Shown piece after piece: positions 5,741 through 5,822 of a DNA stretch of 5,822 nt. The position numbers and the translations under genes were made by a program. Origin of the DNA: Tissierellia bacterium (GTDB taxonomy: Bacteria; Bacillota; Clostridia; Tissierellales; Dethiosulfatibacteraceae); assembly GCA_007116605.1 (NCBI GenBank), contig SKID01000157.1:1-5822 (forward strand), written 5' to 3'. The notes under the pieces are model-generated. The model saw only the letters and a list, made by a program, of their open reading frames with translations. It made no database searches and had not been told where the DNA came from. Positions within the stretch are counted from its first letter, which is position 1. Every line of letters begins with the position of its first letter.

Positions 5741-5822
5741 CGAATCGTCAACAGGACTCTTGGGTTCAGATGTCGTTAAGACGGCAGCTGAGCCTTAGAG
5801 ACCCTTATCCAGGGACTCTACA
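5741..5822 (+). ncRNA. Candidate structured RNA, repeat copy B (truncated by window)
   Basis: This second copy of the core keeps the stems despite changes. Stem a is now seven pairs, GGTTCAG (5763-5769) with CTGAGCC (5788-5794). Stem b keeps GTCGT/ACGGC (5772-5776, 5781-5785) while its loop changes from GTAA to TAAG. Stem c improves to TAGAG, A-A mismatch, CCC with GGG, CTCTA (5796-5820), loop TTATCCA. The sequence ends at CTCTACA, so the 3' hairpin seen in copy A cannot be checked. Confidence 0.33.

Larger units (their letters stand above)
5410..5822. repeat. Tandem repeat of about 246 bp, second copy cut by the window edge
   Basis: Unit A runs about 5410-5655 and unit B from 5656 past the window end. 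Each unit opens with two related modules of about 25 bases, of the form GCAAATAACCACATAATGCG then CGA. They begin at 5410 and 5473 in A and at 5656 and 5721 in B. Between the modules lies TGTTTTATCCTTT (5443 in A, 5689 in B). The structured core follows the second module (5493 in A, 5741 in B). The cores differ by about six substitutions and two single-base indels over about 80 bases by hand alignment. I see no transposase, no terminal target duplication and no coding sequence. It could be an intergenic repeat family, a non-autonomous element or an RNA gene array. Confidence 0.75.

Noticed and set aside
5493..5822. Group I intron or IStron core
   Set aside because: GGCAGC and TTAGAGACC faintly recall the Q and R core elements, but the P4 to P6 arrangement cannot form in the available space and no clear S element (AAGATATAGTC-like) is present.
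5251..5822. CRISPR array
   Set aside because: Units are 45-46 and about 246 bp, and the intervening sequences are themselves repeated rather than unique spacers. No cas gene is seen.

Overview
The window looks like a stretch of a low-GC Gram-positive (Firmicutes, probably Clostridia) chromosome. The reasons are AT-rich DNA with AT-ending codons, strong AGGAGG-type ribosome binding sites, a likely TTG start, and a MacAB-like export system with no outer-membrane partner gene in view. The genus cannot be named from this sequence.

Layout, all genes on the plus strand. (1) 1-1221 encodes an unrecognised single-pass membrane protein: a helical N-terminal domain, one membrane helix, a very acidic Asn/Asp/Gly-rich linker and a C-terminal beta-rich domain. 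(2) 1222-1538 is intergenic. It holds three stem-loops, of which the last (1341-1361) is the best terminator candidate, then a possible decayed TetR-type helix-turn-helix remnant, a 48-bp dyad symmetry and a good sigma-A-type promoter (TTGAAT, 17 bp, TATTAT). (3) 1539-5225 is a compact three-gene operon with 15-bp gaps: ABC ATPase, membrane-anchored adaptor, and a MacB/FtsX-fold permease. (4) 5226-5822 has no convincing gene. It carries a three-copy 45-46-bp hairpin array, then a tandem repeat of about 246 bp whose second copy runs off the window. The repeat core can fold into nested stems that are preserved between two diverged copies.

The three transporter genes should act together. The ATPase dimer drives a permease dimer from the cytoplasmic side, and the adaptor, anchored by its N-terminus, sits outside the membrane. 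By family this is a MacAB/YknXYZ-like exporter of peptides, antimicrobials or other amphiphiles; the substrate cannot be read from sequence. The adaptor is unusual in carrying two consecutive lipoyl-plus-barrel modules.

The least explained parts are the structured tandem repeat at the right edge, the hairpin array between it and the operon, and the regulatory region at 1400-1510. I see no clear evidence for a wholly new multi-gene system. The repeat is the best candidate for something undescribed, and it needs the sequence to its right.
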